Shown: positions 1 to 8,281 of the stretch, piece by piece
How the letters are laid out: the number at the start of each line of letters is the position of its first letter
Numbering within the stretch: position 1 is the first letter of the stretch
From: an uncultured Chlorobiaceae bacterium
GTDB taxonomy: Bacteria > Bacteroidota > Chlorobiia > Chlorobiales > Chlorobiaceae
Direction: 5' to 3'
Length of the DNA stretch: 64,000 bases
Assembly: GCA_903824045.1 (NCBI GenBank)
Contig: CAIJVD010000037.1
Location: 62,001-126,000 of the forward strand
The notes under the pieces: generated by a model
What the model was told of the DNA's origin: nothing
What the model saw: the letters and a program-made list of their open reading frames with translations, nothing else
Database searches by the model: none
Program-made: the position numbers and the translations under genes

Positions 1-434
1 ATGTCAACGACACTCGGGAGATCCGCAAGAATCCAAAGGTGACGGCCATCAACAGCGCCCTCGAAATTGACATGACCGGCCAGGTCTGTGCCGATTCCAT
101 TGGCCAGAAGTACTACTCCGGTATCGGGGGGCAGATGGATTTTATCCGTGGCGCGGCACTCTCAAAAGGGGGCAAGCCTATTATCGCCCTTCCCTCGACC
201 ACCAAAGGCGGCTTGTCACGCATCGTTCCCCAGCTGAAGCCGGGCGCAGGCGTCGTGACCACCCGTGCTCACGTCCAGTACGTGGTGACCGAGTTCGGTA
301 TTGTCAACCTGCATGGCAAGAATCTCCGCCAGAGAGCAGAGGCGCTGGCAAGTATTGCTCATCCCGACTTCCGAGAAGAGATCAGCCGCCAGGCGCACGA
401 TCTCTTCGGCTCATACGGCCGCAGATTCAGCTGA
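1..434 (+). CDS. Acetyl-CoA hydrolase/transferase family protein, C-terminal part (5' end outside window)
   Basis: The reading frame is open from the first bases of the window (codons start at base 3), so the gene begins upstream; the ATG at 39 is internal. The visible part of about 144 residues resembles the C-terminal domain of the acetyl-CoA hydrolase / 4-hydroxybutyrate or succinyl-CoA:acetate CoA-transferase family. It has the typical GGQMDFIRGA stretch, a GGLSRIVP segment and a VTEFGIVNLHGKN segment before the end. These enzymes move CoA between short carboxylic acids. The substrate cannot be told from this fragment. The stop codon lies inside a perfect palindrome, and the next gene converges from the right. 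Confidence 0.88.
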   Translation, partial: VNDTREIRKNPKVTAINSALEIDMTGQVCADSIGQKYYSGIGGQMDFIRGAALSKGGKPIIALPSTTKGGLSRIVPQLKPGAGVVTTRAHVQYVVTEFGIVNLHGKNLRQRAEALASIAHPDFREEISRQAHDLFGSYGRRFS

Positions 435-441
435 ATCTGCG
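420..441. repeat. Perfect 22-bp palindrome between convergent genes
   Basis: The 11-base arm CGCAGATTCAG is followed directly by its exact reverse complement. The palindrome includes the TGA stop of the plus-strand gene and ends 16 bases before the stop end of pgeF. It could fold as a hairpin in transcripts from either side and act as a shared terminator. No T-tract follows on either strand, so this is only inferred. A site for a dimeric DNA-binding protein is the other possibility. Confidence 0.6.
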
Positions 442-457
442 CTGAAACCCGTCCGGC

Positions 458-1234
458 TCAGGCTTCGTTTCTTCCGGAATGAAGCCCGATCAGGGTGACC
501 ATCCTGCCGGTATCGCCATTGTCCCTGCGATAGGAGAAGAAGAGGTCGCTGTTTCGGGACGAGCACCACTCTGAGCGCTCTATCTGCGCCGCCGGAACGC
601 CTGCCTCGGTCAGCTGCTGGAAGTTCACCATTGCAAGATCAAGCAGGAACTTCCTTTCACCCCCCGAGTTCGGGGAGAGTCTGCTGAATTCAGGCTGAAA
701 AGCCTTTGCAACAAGCTCGTCTACCTCATAGGCTGCGGCGGAAATACCGGTGCCGATATAGGCAAGGCACTCTTCGGGGAGTGTATTGAACTCTCTCTGC
801 ATGGCTTCAATACTCTTTGTGACAATGTGCGCAGCACTGCCCTTCCAGCCCGCATGAACCGCTCCGACAGCCCGGCGGCGGGGGTCGTAGATGAGGACTG
901 GATAGCAGTCGGCAGTCATGACCGAGAGGTAGAGATCGGGAGTTGCTGTAATGAATGCGTCATAACCGTTGTAGTGACCGGGAGACTCCGCCTTGAGGAT
1001 CCTCGATCCGTGGACCTGCACAGAGCTGACCAGCCGATAGGGATCTATGCCCGCATCTGCAGAGAGCCGGGAGATGTTTTCTCTGACCCGCTCGGGCAGG
1101 TCCCCGGTGTTGTTGCCAAGATTGAGGGATGCGTAGGCCCCCTGGCTGACGCCACCCTTTCGGGTGCTCTGCAGTGCTACCAGTTCGCTGTGACCGGCAA
1201 AGATGGCCGGAAGGATATATTCAGTTTGCTTCAT
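458..1234 (-). CDS. pgeF: PgeF/YfiH-type peptidoglycan editing factor (laccase-domain purine nucleoside/muropeptide enzyme)
   Basis: A 258-residue protein, a normal length for the DUF152/YfiH (multicopper polyphenol oxidase-like) family. The metal-site motifs are visible: a QVHGSRI stretch near residue 75, TADCYPVLIYDP near residue 107 and AVHAGWKGSAAHIV near residue 125, which supply the conserved His-Cys-His zinc site. Family members remove wrongly incorporated L-Ser from peptidoglycan precursors in E. coli, and some act as purine nucleoside phosphorylases; which holds here is not decided by sequence. It is convergent with the CoA-transferase gene and divergent from the ATP synthase operon. 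Confidence 0.9.
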   Translation of the reverse strand: MKQTEYILPAIFAGHSELVALQSTRKGGVSQGAYASLNLGNNTGDLPERVRENISRLSADAGIDPYRLVSSVQVHGSRILKAESPGHYNGYDAFITATPDLYLSVMTADCYPVLIYDPRRRAVGAVHAGWKGSAAHIVTKSIEAMQREFNTLPEECLAYIGTGISAAAYEVDELVAKAFQPEFSRLSPNSGGERKFLLDLAMVNFQQLTEAGVPAAQIERSEWCSSRNSDLFFSYRRDNGDTGRMVTLIGLHSGRNEA

Positions 1235-1471
1235 TGCTACTCAGCGCTTCGTTCAATGGTATTTTGCCTGACCGACCCCAACGGTCGGCCAAGAGTGAAC
1301 ATATTGTTTTTCGGGCAATGAACCGCCAGAGAGGCGAACAATGGCGGAAGCGGTTCATTATTTCGCGAAGAGTATTATCTTGCACGGTGCGGAATGGTTG
1401 AGTCCGTCGTGAGTTCCGGGGGAGCTGGTCGGGAGCCTTTCTGCATGAGTGATAAACAGGGGTGATGAACG

Positions 1472-1717
1472 ATGCCGCATCGTGATGAAGAGCGCTTTCC
1501 TGATCAGTTTGGCCGTTCGGTCCGGGCGCTCTCTGAATATATGGGGATAGGGTTGCAGATTGCGGCGAGTTTCGCCTTTTTTGTGATGCTTGGATATTGG
1601 GGGGACAGCAAGCTTGGAACTTCACCCCTCCTTCTTCTTTTGGGAGTGGTCGTCGGGATGGTCGGGATGGGTCTGGTTCTGGCAAAGGTTGTCAGATCGG
1701 CCAATAAAAAGAGGTAA
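1472..1717 (+). CDS. atpZ: AtpZ/AtpI-type small F0F1-ATPase accessory protein
   Basis: An 81-residue protein with an N-terminal charged stretch and two hydrophobic segments (about residues 26-48 and 52-73) joined by a short loop with KLGTSP. This is the layout of the AtpZ family of small proteins encoded at the head of F0 operons. Family members assist assembly of the c ring or Mg2+ supply. A purine-rich Shine-Dalgarno-like run, AGGGGTGAT, precedes the ATG. It is the first gene of the atp operon here and is followed 41 bases later by the AtpI-like gene. The family call rests on size, topology and position. Confidence 0.75.
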   Translation: MPHRDEERFPDQFGRSVRALSEYMGIGLQIAASFAFFVMLGYWGDSKLGTSPLLLLLGVVVGMVGMGLVLAKVVRSANKKR

Positions 1718-1758
1718 GCATTTTTTTCTCCATAGCAAACGTGAAAGGCAGGGGTTAT

Positions 1759-2151
1759 ATGAGGCCGCTCTTTGATTTTCTATTAAAGTTATTTATCTTG
1801 ACTGTCATTTTATGGGCAGGTATCTTGTTTTTTTCCGGCATTCAGGTTGGCAGCGCCGAGTTCCGCTCTGTACTGTATGCATGGATGATGGTGGCAACAA
1901 ACACCCTTGCCGGATACCTGATCTTTGAATATGCATTTGACAAGGCCCCCCGAATTTTCACACTATCGGTGTTCGGCGGTTTGACAGTCAGGCTTCTGGC
2001 TCTTATGACGCTTGTCTTTATTGTCATATACCGGGACCCGAAGGGCTCCAACGCCTTTGTGATCTCGCTTTTCGCCTTTTACTGTATTTATTTGATTGTT
2101 GAGGTTCTCGGCTACCAAAAGAAAAACAAACAGAAAAAGAATACTGCATGA
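1759..2151 (+). CDS. atpI: AtpI-like membrane protein of the ATP synthase operon
   Basis: A roughly 130-residue protein with four hydrophobic segments (about residues 5-25, 33-55, 66-90 and 97-118) and a Lys/Asn-rich tail. The ATG at 1759 is preferred over the GTG at 1741 because GGCAGGGG lies about 5 bases before it. Its place between atpZ and atpB matches the ATP synthase protein I slot, whose products help assemble the c ring. Sequence similarity to classical AtpI is weak by eye, so the call rests on context and topology. Its stop overlaps the atpB start (ATGA), pointing to translational coupling. Confidence 0.65.
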   Translation: MRPLFDFLLKLFILTVILWAGILFFSGIQVGSAEFRSVLYAWMMVATNTLAGYLIFEYAFDKAPRIFTLSVFGGLTVRLLALMTLVFIVIYRDPKGSNAFVISLFAFYCIYLIVEVLGYQKKNKQKKNTA

Positions 2152-3146
2152 AACGGTTTAACTCCAAACAGGTCACGGCTTTTTTCAGGGTTATTGCGCT
2201 GGTTCTGCCTCTTCTCTTGAGTGCGAACACTCTCGTGTCGGCATCGACGGAACCGAAGGCTCCCGTCGCTGTTTCAGCTTCTGCAGCAGTTTCGGCCACA
2301 GCGGCCGCACCTGAAGAGGAGAAGGCCGGTGAGGTTATCATGCACCATATTCTCAACAACAATGTCTTTGCGTTCCCTCCTTTTGGGGAAGTTCATCTTC
2401 CCAAAGTAGTTGTCGGCGGATTCGATATCTCCATTACCAAGCACGTCGTCATGCTCTGGCTCGTTTCTGCGGCCCTTCTCATCGTCTTTTCAATAGTTGG
2501 CGGAAAGTACAGGGGTCTGAGTGCACGTCAGGCACCAACAGGACTCTCAAACGCCATGGAGGCGCTTATTGACTTCGTGCGGCTCGATGTAGCCAAAGCA
2601 AATATCGGCCACGGCTATGAGAAGCATCTTCCCTATCTGATTACAGTGTTCATGTTTATCCTGTTCTGTAATCTTTTTGGCCTTATTCCTTACGGCGCCA
2701 CCGCCACAGGAAACATCAATGTTACCCTCACCCTGGCAGTCTTTACCTTTTTCGTCACCCAGATTGCCGCACTGAAGTCTCATGGCCTCAAAGGCTTTCT
2801 TCAGCATCTTACCGCAGGTACCCATTGGGCACTCTGGATCATTATTGTTCCCATTGAAATTATCGGACTCTTCACCAAGCCGTTCGCACTCACGGTTCGT
2901 CTTTTTGCAAACATGACCGCCGGTCATATCATCATTCTCAGCCTGATCTTTATCAGCTTTATTCTTAAGAGCTACGTGGTTGCAGGTGCTGTCTCCGTCC
3001 CGTTTGCGATCTTTATCTACTTGCTTGAGCTCTTCGTCGCATTTCTTCAGGCATTTATTTTCACCATGCTTTCCGCGCTCTTCATCGGTCTTGGTTCGGC
3101 ACATGAGGGTCACGCAGAGCACGAGGCCGGGGTTGCGCATCATTAA
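2148..3146 (+). CDS. atpB: ATP synthase F0 subunit a
   Basis: Subunit a forms the two proton half-channels next to the c ring in the cytoplasmic membrane. The essential arginine is visible in the helix [17 protein letters not shown] (around residue 250). Several hydrophobic helices follow the usual plan, ending with a helix rich in Phe and Leu and a His-rich tail. At 332 residues it is longer than the E. coli protein (271). The extra length is an N-terminal hydrophobic segment that looks like a signal peptide, then an Ala/Ser/Glu-rich stretch up to about residue 65. It overlaps the upstream gene by four bases and is followed by atpE after 112 bases. Confidence 0.95.
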   Translation: MKRFNSKQVTAFFRVIALVLPLLLSANTLVSASTEPKAPVAVSASAAVSATAAAPEEEKAGEVIMHHILNNNVFAFPPFGEVHLPKVVVGGFDISITKHVVMLWLVSAALLIVFSIVGGKYRGLSARQAPTGLSNAMEALIDFVRLDVAKANIGHGYEKHLPYLITVFMFILFCNLFGLIPYGATATGNINVTLTLAVFTFFVTQIAALKSHGLKGFLQHLTAGTHWALWIIIVPIEIIGLFTKPFALTVRLFANMTAGHIIILSLIFISFILKSYVVAGAVSVPFAIFIYLLELFVAFLQAFIFTMLSALFIGLGSAHEGHAEHEAGVAHH

Positions 3147-3258
3147 TTTGATGCAGGTTTATTTGGGAATTAGTCTTATCTTTACATTTTTCTCGTATTT
3201 CAAACTTGCTAATGACGCTTTAGCAAAAAACTTACAATAAATAAACGGAGGTAATTAC

Positions 3259-3513
3259 ATGGCAGACGTTTCAGTTGCTACTGGTTTGGGTAATGTTGGT
3301 TTGGGTTATTTGGGCGCAGGTATTGGAGCCGGCCTTGCAGTTATTGGTGCTGGTCTTGGTATCGGCAACATTGCAGCATCTGCTACAGAGGGTACTGCTC
3401 GCCAGCCTGAGGCAGCTTCGGATATCCGTACGACCATGATTATTGCCGCAGCGCTTATCGAAGGTGTTGGTCTCTTCGGTGAAGTTATCTGCGTTCTTCT
3501 TGCTCTTAAGTAA
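3259..3513 (+). CDS. atpE: ATP synthase F0 subunit c
   Basis: An 84-residue hairpin protein of the rotor ring. Helix 1 (about residues 14-42) is glycine/alanine-rich, the polar loop reads ARQPEA, and helix 2 carries the ion-binding carboxylate at E68 in the stretch AALIEGVGLFG. The usual Na+-ring signature (Gln in helix 1 plus Glu-Ser/Thr) is absent, so proton coupling is expected. An unusual second glutamate, E75, lies seven residues later on about the same helix face. AACGGAGG sits ahead of the ATG. A strong hairpin follows the stop codon. Confidence 0.95.
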   Translation: MADVSVATGLGNVGLGYLGAGIGAGLAVIGAGLGIGNIAASATEGTARQPEAASDIRTTMIIAAALIEGVGLFGEVICVLLALK

Positions 3514-3548
3514 GCTTGAAGAACTTACAGGTTTGATACAGAAGATAT

Positions 3549-3590
3549 CCCGATTGCGGCTGATGCGTTCAGACCGCAATCGGGCTTTAT
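3549..3590 (+). promoter_or_regulatory. Strong intercistronic hairpin between atpE and atpF
   Basis: CCCGATTGCGG (3549-3559) pairs exactly with CCGCAATCGGG (3574-3584). An inner CTGA/TCAG stem extends the helix to about 15 bp around a five-base loop. The following bases CTTTATTAA form only a weak T-rich tail. The operon continues 25 bases later. I infer a leaky terminator or a 3' mRNA-stabilising structure that lets many more c subunits be made than b or delta subunits, as the ring stoichiometry needs. Confidence 0.7.
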
Positions 3591-3615
3591 TAACCCGTTA
3601 AAGGAAAAACCCTAC

Positions 3616-4143
3616 ATGCTTACGTCGGGAATCATACTTCTTGAAGGCAGCCTCTTGAGCCCGGAACCCGGTCTTATTTTCTGGACTGCACTGACATTCG
3701 TGATCGTACTGCTTATTCTGAAAAAAGTCGCATGGGGTCCGATCATCACCGCCCTTGAAGAGAGGGAAAAAGGAATTCAGTCATCTATTGACACTGCCCA
3801 CAAGGCAAAGGACGAAGCCGAGGCGATTCTTCGCCAGAACAGGGAGCTGCTTGCAAAGGCCGATGCGGAATCTGACAAGATCATCCGCGAGGGTAAGGAG
3901 TATGCCGACAAGCTTCGCACAGATATTAATGAAAAAGCTCAGGCCGAGGCCCAGAAGATGATCTCTTCGGCAAAAGATGAGATTGAGCAGGAGAAGCGCC
4001 GCGCGTTGCAGGAGCTTCGCAATGAGGTTGCCGATCTTGCCGTTAAGGGTGCTGAGAAAATCATCAGAACCGCGCTTGATGCCGATATACAGAAAAAGAT
4101 CGTTGACAGCATGATTCAGGATCTTTCTACAAAACGCAACTGA
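3616..4143 (+). CDS. atpF: ATP synthase F0 subunit b
   Basis: A 175-residue peripheral-stalk protein. A single membrane helix (about residues 15-36, [21 protein letters not shown]) is followed by a long charged coiled coil rich in Ala, Glu and Lys to about residue 150. Two copies form the stator that holds F1 still against the rotor. Length and layout are normal for bacterial AtpF. The start ATG lies after the atpE hairpin with AAAGGAAA upstream. The gene is followed by atpH after 13 bases. Confidence 0.95.
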   Translation: MLTSGIILLEGSLLSPEPGLIFWTALTFVIVLLILKKVAWGPIITALEEREKGIQSSIDTAHKAKDEAEAILRQNRELLAKADAESDKIIREGKEYADKLRTDINEKAQAEAQKMISSAKDEIEQEKRRALQELRNEVADLAVKGAEKIIRTALDADIQKKIVDSMIQDLSTKRN

Positions 4144-4156
4144 AACCGGTCACGAG

Positions 4157-4702
4157 ATGTCAACTCTAATTGCAAGCCGTCGATATGCTTCAGCACTTCT
4201 CTCTGCTGCTGAAGAGGGGAACTTCCTTGACCAGATTGTCGAAGAGCTGAAGGTTGTGCGTGAGGTACTTGGAAACTCTCGCGATCTTCTTCATGCGCTC
4301 AGAAGTCCCATTATCAAAGGTGATAGGAAAATTCATATTCTCGAGGAGGTTTTCAGGGGGTCCGTGGGGGAAAAAATGCATCTTTTTTTAAGGCTTATCG
4401 CTTTGAAAAAAAGAGCCGGCCTTCTGCCTGAGATCATTAGTGAGTTCGAGATCCTGCTTGATGAAAAACGAGGCGTGGTCAATGCCGATGTCACCAGTGC
4501 GGTAGCCCTCTCGGAGAGCCAGCAGTCAGAACTGATCAGGAGACTTGAGGAGTATACCGGTAAACAGGTTCGCCCTAATGTCTCTGTCGACGAGACTCTA
4601 CTCGGTGGCATGGCGGTCAAAATCGGAGATACGATTTTTGACGGAAGCGTCAGCCATCAGCTGCAGATGTTCCGACAGGCACTTCTTGCTGAAACCGCCT
4701 GA
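4157..4702 (+). CDS. atpH: ATP synthase F1 subunit delta
   Basis: A 181-residue protein, the usual size for the delta (OSCP) subunit that links the b stalk to the top of F1. It begins with the typical IASRYASALLSAAEE helix, and the C-terminal domain contains the family's LLGGMAVKIGDTIFDGSVSHQL stretch. This is the last gene of the operon; alpha, gamma, beta and epsilon are not in the window. A clear intrinsic terminator follows. A split atp locus of this kind is known in green sulfur bacteria. Confidence 0.95.
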   Translation: MSTLIASRRYASALLSAAEEGNFLDQIVEELKVVREVLGNSRDLLHALRSPIIKGDRKIHILEEVFRGSVGEKMHLFLRLIALKKRAGLLPEIISEFEILLDEKRGVVNADVTSAVALSESQQSELIRRLEEYTGKQVRPNVSVDETLLGGMAVKIGDTIFDGSVSHQLQMFRQALLAETA

Positions 4703-4726
4703 AATCGCGAGCTAAAAACAGAGATG

Positions 4727-4760
4727 AAAAATAGCCTGCCCGTGCGGGCTATTTTTTTTT
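4727..4760 (+). terminator. Intrinsic terminator of the atp operon
   Basis: AATAGCCTG and CGGGCTATT form a nine-pair stem (one G-T pair) around a six-base loop, directly followed by a run of T up to 4760. It lies 25 bases after the atpH stop codon. Confidence 0.9.
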
Positions 4761-4780
4761 CAATTATTGATTCTTCAGGC

Positions 4781-4809
4781 TTGCACTCATTGCCGGAAAT
4801 TTGTAGCAT
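4781..4809 (+). promoter_or_regulatory. Predicted sigma-70-type promoter of the tRNA-Ala gene
   Basis: TTGCAC (4781-4786) and TAGCAT (4804-4809) are separated by 17 bases and end ten bases before the first tRNA base. It sits between the atp terminator and the tRNA, so the tRNA probably has its own short transcript. Confidence 0.5.
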
Positions 4810-4818
4810 TGAGCATTC

Positions 4819-4891
4819 GGGGCTTTAGCTCAGTTGGTAGAGCGTCTCGTTCGCAATGAGAAGGTCAGGGGTTCGACTCCCCTAAGCTCCA
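4819..4891 (+). tRNA. tRNA-Ala (anticodon CGC)
   Basis: A full 73-base cloverleaf can be drawn. The acceptor stem GGGGCTT pairs with AAGCTCC with one G-T pair. The D arm is GCTC-AGTTGGTA-GAGC, the anticodon arm TCTCG-TTCGCAA-TGAGA with anticodon CGC, and the T arm AGGGG-TTCGACT-CCCCT. The discriminator base is A. The CCA end is not encoded (ACA follows), so it must be added by the CCA enzyme. It reads GCG alanine codons. Confidence 0.95.
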
Positions 4892-5103
4892 CAAATCCCA
4901 TAAGCTGCCCCCATAAAGACCTTCGCGTCTTCCCCGTATTGTTCAAAGCCTCCCATGAATTCCGCGCTGTGTTTCAGGCAACGCTCTTTGTCGTGAAGAG
5001 CTTCAGAAAATAATGCACTGAAATTGGCTGATTGCTTATTCTTTTTGTGCAGTTTCGTATTATATGGTTTCTCATTTCAATAAATGGATAATGGAGTTAC
5101 GCT

Positions 5104-6000
5104 ATGCCGGTTAACCGAGTGCTTGTACGTTCAGCGATGATGTTTCTTGTGATGGGGACCCTCCTTGTTTCGGGCTGTTCATCATCCAAACCGGCACAAA
5201 AGGCAAACACTGTTGTCAGTGACAACTATGGAAGAGCGTTGCATCTTTATGATACGAAGCACTATGACGAAGCACTTATAGCCCTTGAGCCGCTCCGCTT
5301 CAGCTCCCGCGGAACCGGTCTCGAAGGTGAGGTACTTTTTCTTCTGGCAAAAACCTACTACTCCTCTGAGCAGTATTTTCTTGCAGCCGATACCTTCACC
5401 CGTCTCCTGCAGCAGATTCCTTCCACACCGCATGCCCGTTCAGCGCTCTTCATGATTGCGAAATCCTACGAAAAGCTCTCTCCGGACACTGAGCTTGATC
5501 AGCAGATAACGGCAAAGGCTATCGAGCAGTTTGGCCTCTATATCGAACTCTATCCTGTCCCTGACTCTGCAAGGATTTCCGGAGATGTGGAAAAATACAG
5601 GGAGCTGGTAAAGATCAATCCCGGCAATCCCTCTTACAAGGAGGGCTTATCCAAGGCGAATATTGCATTTGCGCGTATCGATACCCTCCGCTATGCAGCG
5701 AGGGTCATTCCCCAGCTCAGGGAAAAGCTCGCAAAAAATCTTTTCGGGATTGCACATCAGTATATTCAGCTGAAAAAGTACAAGGCGGCCGGTCTCTATT
5801 ATGATGAGCTTATAAAGCGATATCAGGATACCAGTTACCTTCAGAGGGCGTGGACCGGCAAGATTGATGTCCTGGTAAAGCGCAAAAAGTGGTTCGATGC
5901 CGCGCAGGCAATTGACCAGTATCTTCAGGTCTATCCCGGCAAGCAGAAGGAGATTGAGTCGTTGAGGGAGACGGTCATGAAGAAGTTCAGCAACAACTGA
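5104..6000 (+). CDS. bamD: BamD-like outer-membrane assembly lipoprotein (TPR repeats)
   Basis: A 298-residue lipoprotein. The signal peptide ends in the lipobox LVSGC (Cys about residue 25). After it come helical TPR-type repeats: a NYGRALHLYDTKHYDEA unit, a second one with TYYSSEQYFLAADTF, and later repeats around residues 215-285. This matches BamD/YfiO, the essential lipoprotein partner of BamA in folding outer-membrane beta-barrels. The ATG has GGAG seven bases upstream. It is followed after 14 bases by nadD. Other TPR lipoproteins look alike, so the exact symbol carries some doubt. Confidence 0.85.
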   Translation: MPVNRVLVRSAMMFLVMGTLLVSGCSSSKPAQKANTVVSDNYGRALHLYDTKHYDEALIALEPLRFSSRGTGLEGEVLFLLAKTYYSSEQYFLAADTFTRLLQQIPSTPHARSALFMIAKSYEKLSPDTELDQQITAKAIEQFGLYIELYPVPDSARISGDVEKYRELVKINPGNPSYKEGLSKANIAFARIDTLRYAARVIPQLREKLAKNLFGIAHQYIQLKKYKAAGLYYDELIKRYQDTSYLQRAWTGKIDVLVKRKKWFDAAQAIDQYLQVYPGKQKEIESLRETVMKKFSNN

Positions 6001-6014
6001 GCCGGAGCAAGCCC

Positions 6015-6626
6015 TTGCATCTGGCGGTTTTCGGCGGGAGCTTCGATCCGCCGCACAATGGCCATCTGGCACTTGCTCTTTTTGCAAGAGAGCTGCTATG
6101 CATCGACAGGATTATCATCTCTGTTTCCAACAACCCCTTCAAAGAGAGGCGTGTAGCGTCCGATCTGTATCGTCTGCGGATGGCTGCGCTTCTCTCCGCG
6201 GAAATCAACCTTGCCGGTGAGAGCAGCGAGGTTAGCACCTGGGAGCTCGAGCAACAGCAACCCCGCCAACCATCATACACAGTCGATCTTCTGCGCCATA
6301 TCCATGCGCTCTATCCTCAAGAGAGGGTGACCCTGCTTGTGGGTGAGGACAGCTACAGTGAGTTCTCATCGTGGAAGGAGCCTGAAGAGATCCGTGCATT
6401 AGCGGCAATTGCGGTATTCGGCCGCAGGCTTGAAGGCGTGCCCTTGCCGCCAGCTGAGGCCAGAGGGCCCCAAAATGTTCGCTATATCGATTTCGCAGCC
6501 CCGGTTTCTTCGTCCGATATCCGTCAGTTGATTGGTGCGGGCCACTCTGTTGCGGGGCTGGTTCCTCCCTCCGTTCTTCGATACATCACCCGGCACAACC
6601 TCTACCTGGAGGAGCCGGCTACATAG
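6015..6626 (+). CDS. nadD: Nicotinate-nucleotide adenylyltransferase
   Basis: A 203-residue enzyme that joins ATP and nicotinate mononucleotide to give deamido-NAD in NAD synthesis. It starts with the nucleotidyltransferase signature [17 protein letters not shown], with the (H/T)xGH motif as HNGH. The C-terminal [12 protein letters not shown] stretch is the ISSTxIR-type motif. The start is TTG at 6015, the only start that keeps the full beta strand before GGSFDP; GGAG lies nine bases before it. It is in line with bamD (14-base gap) and converges on argS, with an 8-base overlap of the coding ends. Confidence 0.95.
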   Translation: MHLAVFGGSFDPPHNGHLALALFARELLCIDRIIISVSNNPFKERRVASDLYRLRMAALLSAEINLAGESSEVSTWELEQQQPRQPSYTVDLLRHIHALYPQERVTLLVGEDSYSEFSSWKEPEEIRALAAIAVFGRRLEGVPLPPAEARGPQNVRYIDFAAPVSSSDIRQLIGAGHSVAGLVPPSVLRYITRHNLYLEEPAT

Positions 6627-8274
6627 ACTCAGGTGCAGAAACGCCAAGTATCCTGAATCCGTTGCGCAGCACCTGGCGGGTTGCCAGACAGAGGAAGAGC
6701 CTTGCGCGCGAAATGTCGGGTTCCGCCTTGAGAATAGGGCACTCCTGATAGAAGCGGTGGAAGAACTCGGCCAGTGTGTGCAGGTATTCGACCATCTTTT
6801 GAGGCTCGAGCAGGCGCAGGCTGGTTTTTACCATATCCGGATAGTCGAGGATGGCAAATCCGAGCTCTATCTCTGCAGGAGAGGTGAGCTTTTCGAGCGA
6901 CCCCGCTTCCGGGAGCGAGGCCTCATCGAACCCGGCCTCCTGCACGGCAAGGCGCAGGAGGCTGCAGATTCTTGCGTGTGCGTACTGCAGATAGAAGACA
7001 GGATTCTCCTTCGACTGTTTTTTAGCCAGGTCCACATCGAAGTTCAGGTGTGAATCCTTGCCCCGCATGATGAAAAACAGTCTTGTTGCATCAGCGCCCA
7101 CATCATCGATCAGGTCGTCGAGCAGGTCGGCGTTCCCCTTTCTTGTCGACATTTTAACGGTCTGTCCGTCAACCGTCGTCGTGACGAACTGGTTGATGGC
7201 AACCTTGATGCGTGCGGTGTCGTAGCCGAGGATTTTCAGCGCCTCCAGGACGTCGGGATATTCATCAATATGATCGGCCCCGAACACGTTGACGATCATA
7301 TCGTAACCCCGCTCAAACTTTGTGATGTGATAGGCGATGTCGGGGAGGCGATAGCTCGGCTCTCCGGAAGATTTGACGAGCACCTTGTCCTTCTCCTGGC
7401 CGAGCTTTGTGGTCAGGAACCAGGTGGCACCGTCATATTCTGCGATAAACCCTTGCGCCCGGAGCTGGTCGATCACCCGCTGATTTTCCGTTACGCCGCC
7501 CTCATCAGGGGTGTACAGGGTGTGTTCGTTAAAGAAGGCGTCATGCTCAATGCCGAGCCGTTTGAGCGTTTTGCGGATCGAGGTGAAAATGATCGATTCT
7601 GCGGTGTTTTTGAAGGGGAGCAGGTCGCTGTCCATGAGCGACGAGCCGTGCTCGGCATGGATTGTTCCTGCGATATCCCGGATATAGTCGCCCTGATAAC
7701 AGGTGTCGGGGAAGTCGACCGGACAACCGCACGCTTCCAGGTAGCGGAGCTTTACCGACTCTCCGAGAATCTGCATCTGGCGCCCGGCATCATTGAAGTA
7801 GTACTCCCTGGTAACCGCGTATCCCTGGGTTTCGAGCAGGTTTGCAAGAGAGTCTCCAAGCACCCCACCCCTGCCGCGGCCTATGGTCAGCGGCCCGGTC
7901 GGATTAGCGCTTACATACTCAACAATCGCCTTTTGTCCCTTGCCGGCAACGCCTTTCCCGTAGTCGTATCCCTCCCGAAGCACCTGCTCCGCAAATCGCA
8001 TGATGAAGGCCGGCGTGAGGTAGAAGTTGATGAAGCCGGCTCCGGCAACCTCGATTCTGCCGACGGTATCAGCCGGGAACTGAAGATGGCGGACGATCTC
8101 TCCGGCGAGCTCGCGCGGGTTTTTCCTGCACTCTTTTGCCGACAGCAGGGCGATGTTGGTAGAAAAGTCGCCAAACTTTCTGTCGGAAGGCTGCTCGATC
8201 TGGATAGGCTTTTCTGTCGTTATGCCTGCCGCAGAGAGGGCGCTCTGGATGACAGGAAGAAAAAAATCATGCAT
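6619..8274 (-). CDS. argS: Arginyl-tRNA synthetase with an altered HIGH motif
   Basis: A class I synthetase of 551 residues that charges tRNA-Arg. The true start is the ATG at 8274 ([10 protein letters not shown]); the track's longer ORF adds 50 residues that overlap the next gene's frame. Features in order: N-terminal Add1 domain with [11 protein letters not shown], catalytic core [16 protein letters not shown], then DHIDEYPD, the KMSKS-like loop [14 protein letters not shown], and a C-terminal helical anticodon-binding domain. The HIGH motif, usually HVGHGR or similar, reads TIGRGR here, so both histidines are replaced; the KMSTRKG loop is intact. It lies seven bases downstream of the HAD gene and probably shares its transcript. 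Confidence 0.95.
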   Translation of the reverse strand: MHDFFLPVIQSALSAAGITTEKPIQIEQPSDRKFGDFSTNIALLSAKECRKNPRELAGEIVRHLQFPADTVGRIEVAGAGFINFYLTPAFIMRFAEQVLREGYDYGKGVAGKGQKAIVEYVSANPTGPLTIGRGRGGVLGDSLANLLETQGYAVTREYYFNDAGRQMQILGESVKLRYLEACGCPVDFPDTCYQGDYIRDIAGTIHAEHGSSLMDSDLLPFKNTAESIIFTSIRKTLKRLGIEHDAFFNEHTLYTPDEGGVTENQRVIDQLRAQGFIAEYDGATWFLTTKLGQEKDKVLVKSSGEPSYRLPDIAYHITKFERGYDMIVNVFGADHIDEYPDVLEALKILGYDTARIKVAINQFVTTTVDGQTVKMSTRKGNADLLDDLIDDVGADATRLFFIMRGKDSHLNFDVDLAKKQSKENPVFYLQYAHARICSLLRLAVQEAGFDEASLPEAGSLEKLTSPAEIELGFAILDYPDMVKTSLRLLEPQKMVEYLHTLAEFFHRFYQECPILKAEPDISRARLFLCLATRQVLRNGFRILGVSAPESM

Positions 8275-8281
8275 GGATTCT

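Noticed and set aside
1235-1471. Small hairpins (CCGACC/GGTCGG near 1273 and CCGCCA/TGGCGG near 1322) before the atp operon
   Set aside because: Short stems without T-runs or known motif; not enough to call a terminator or riboswitch.
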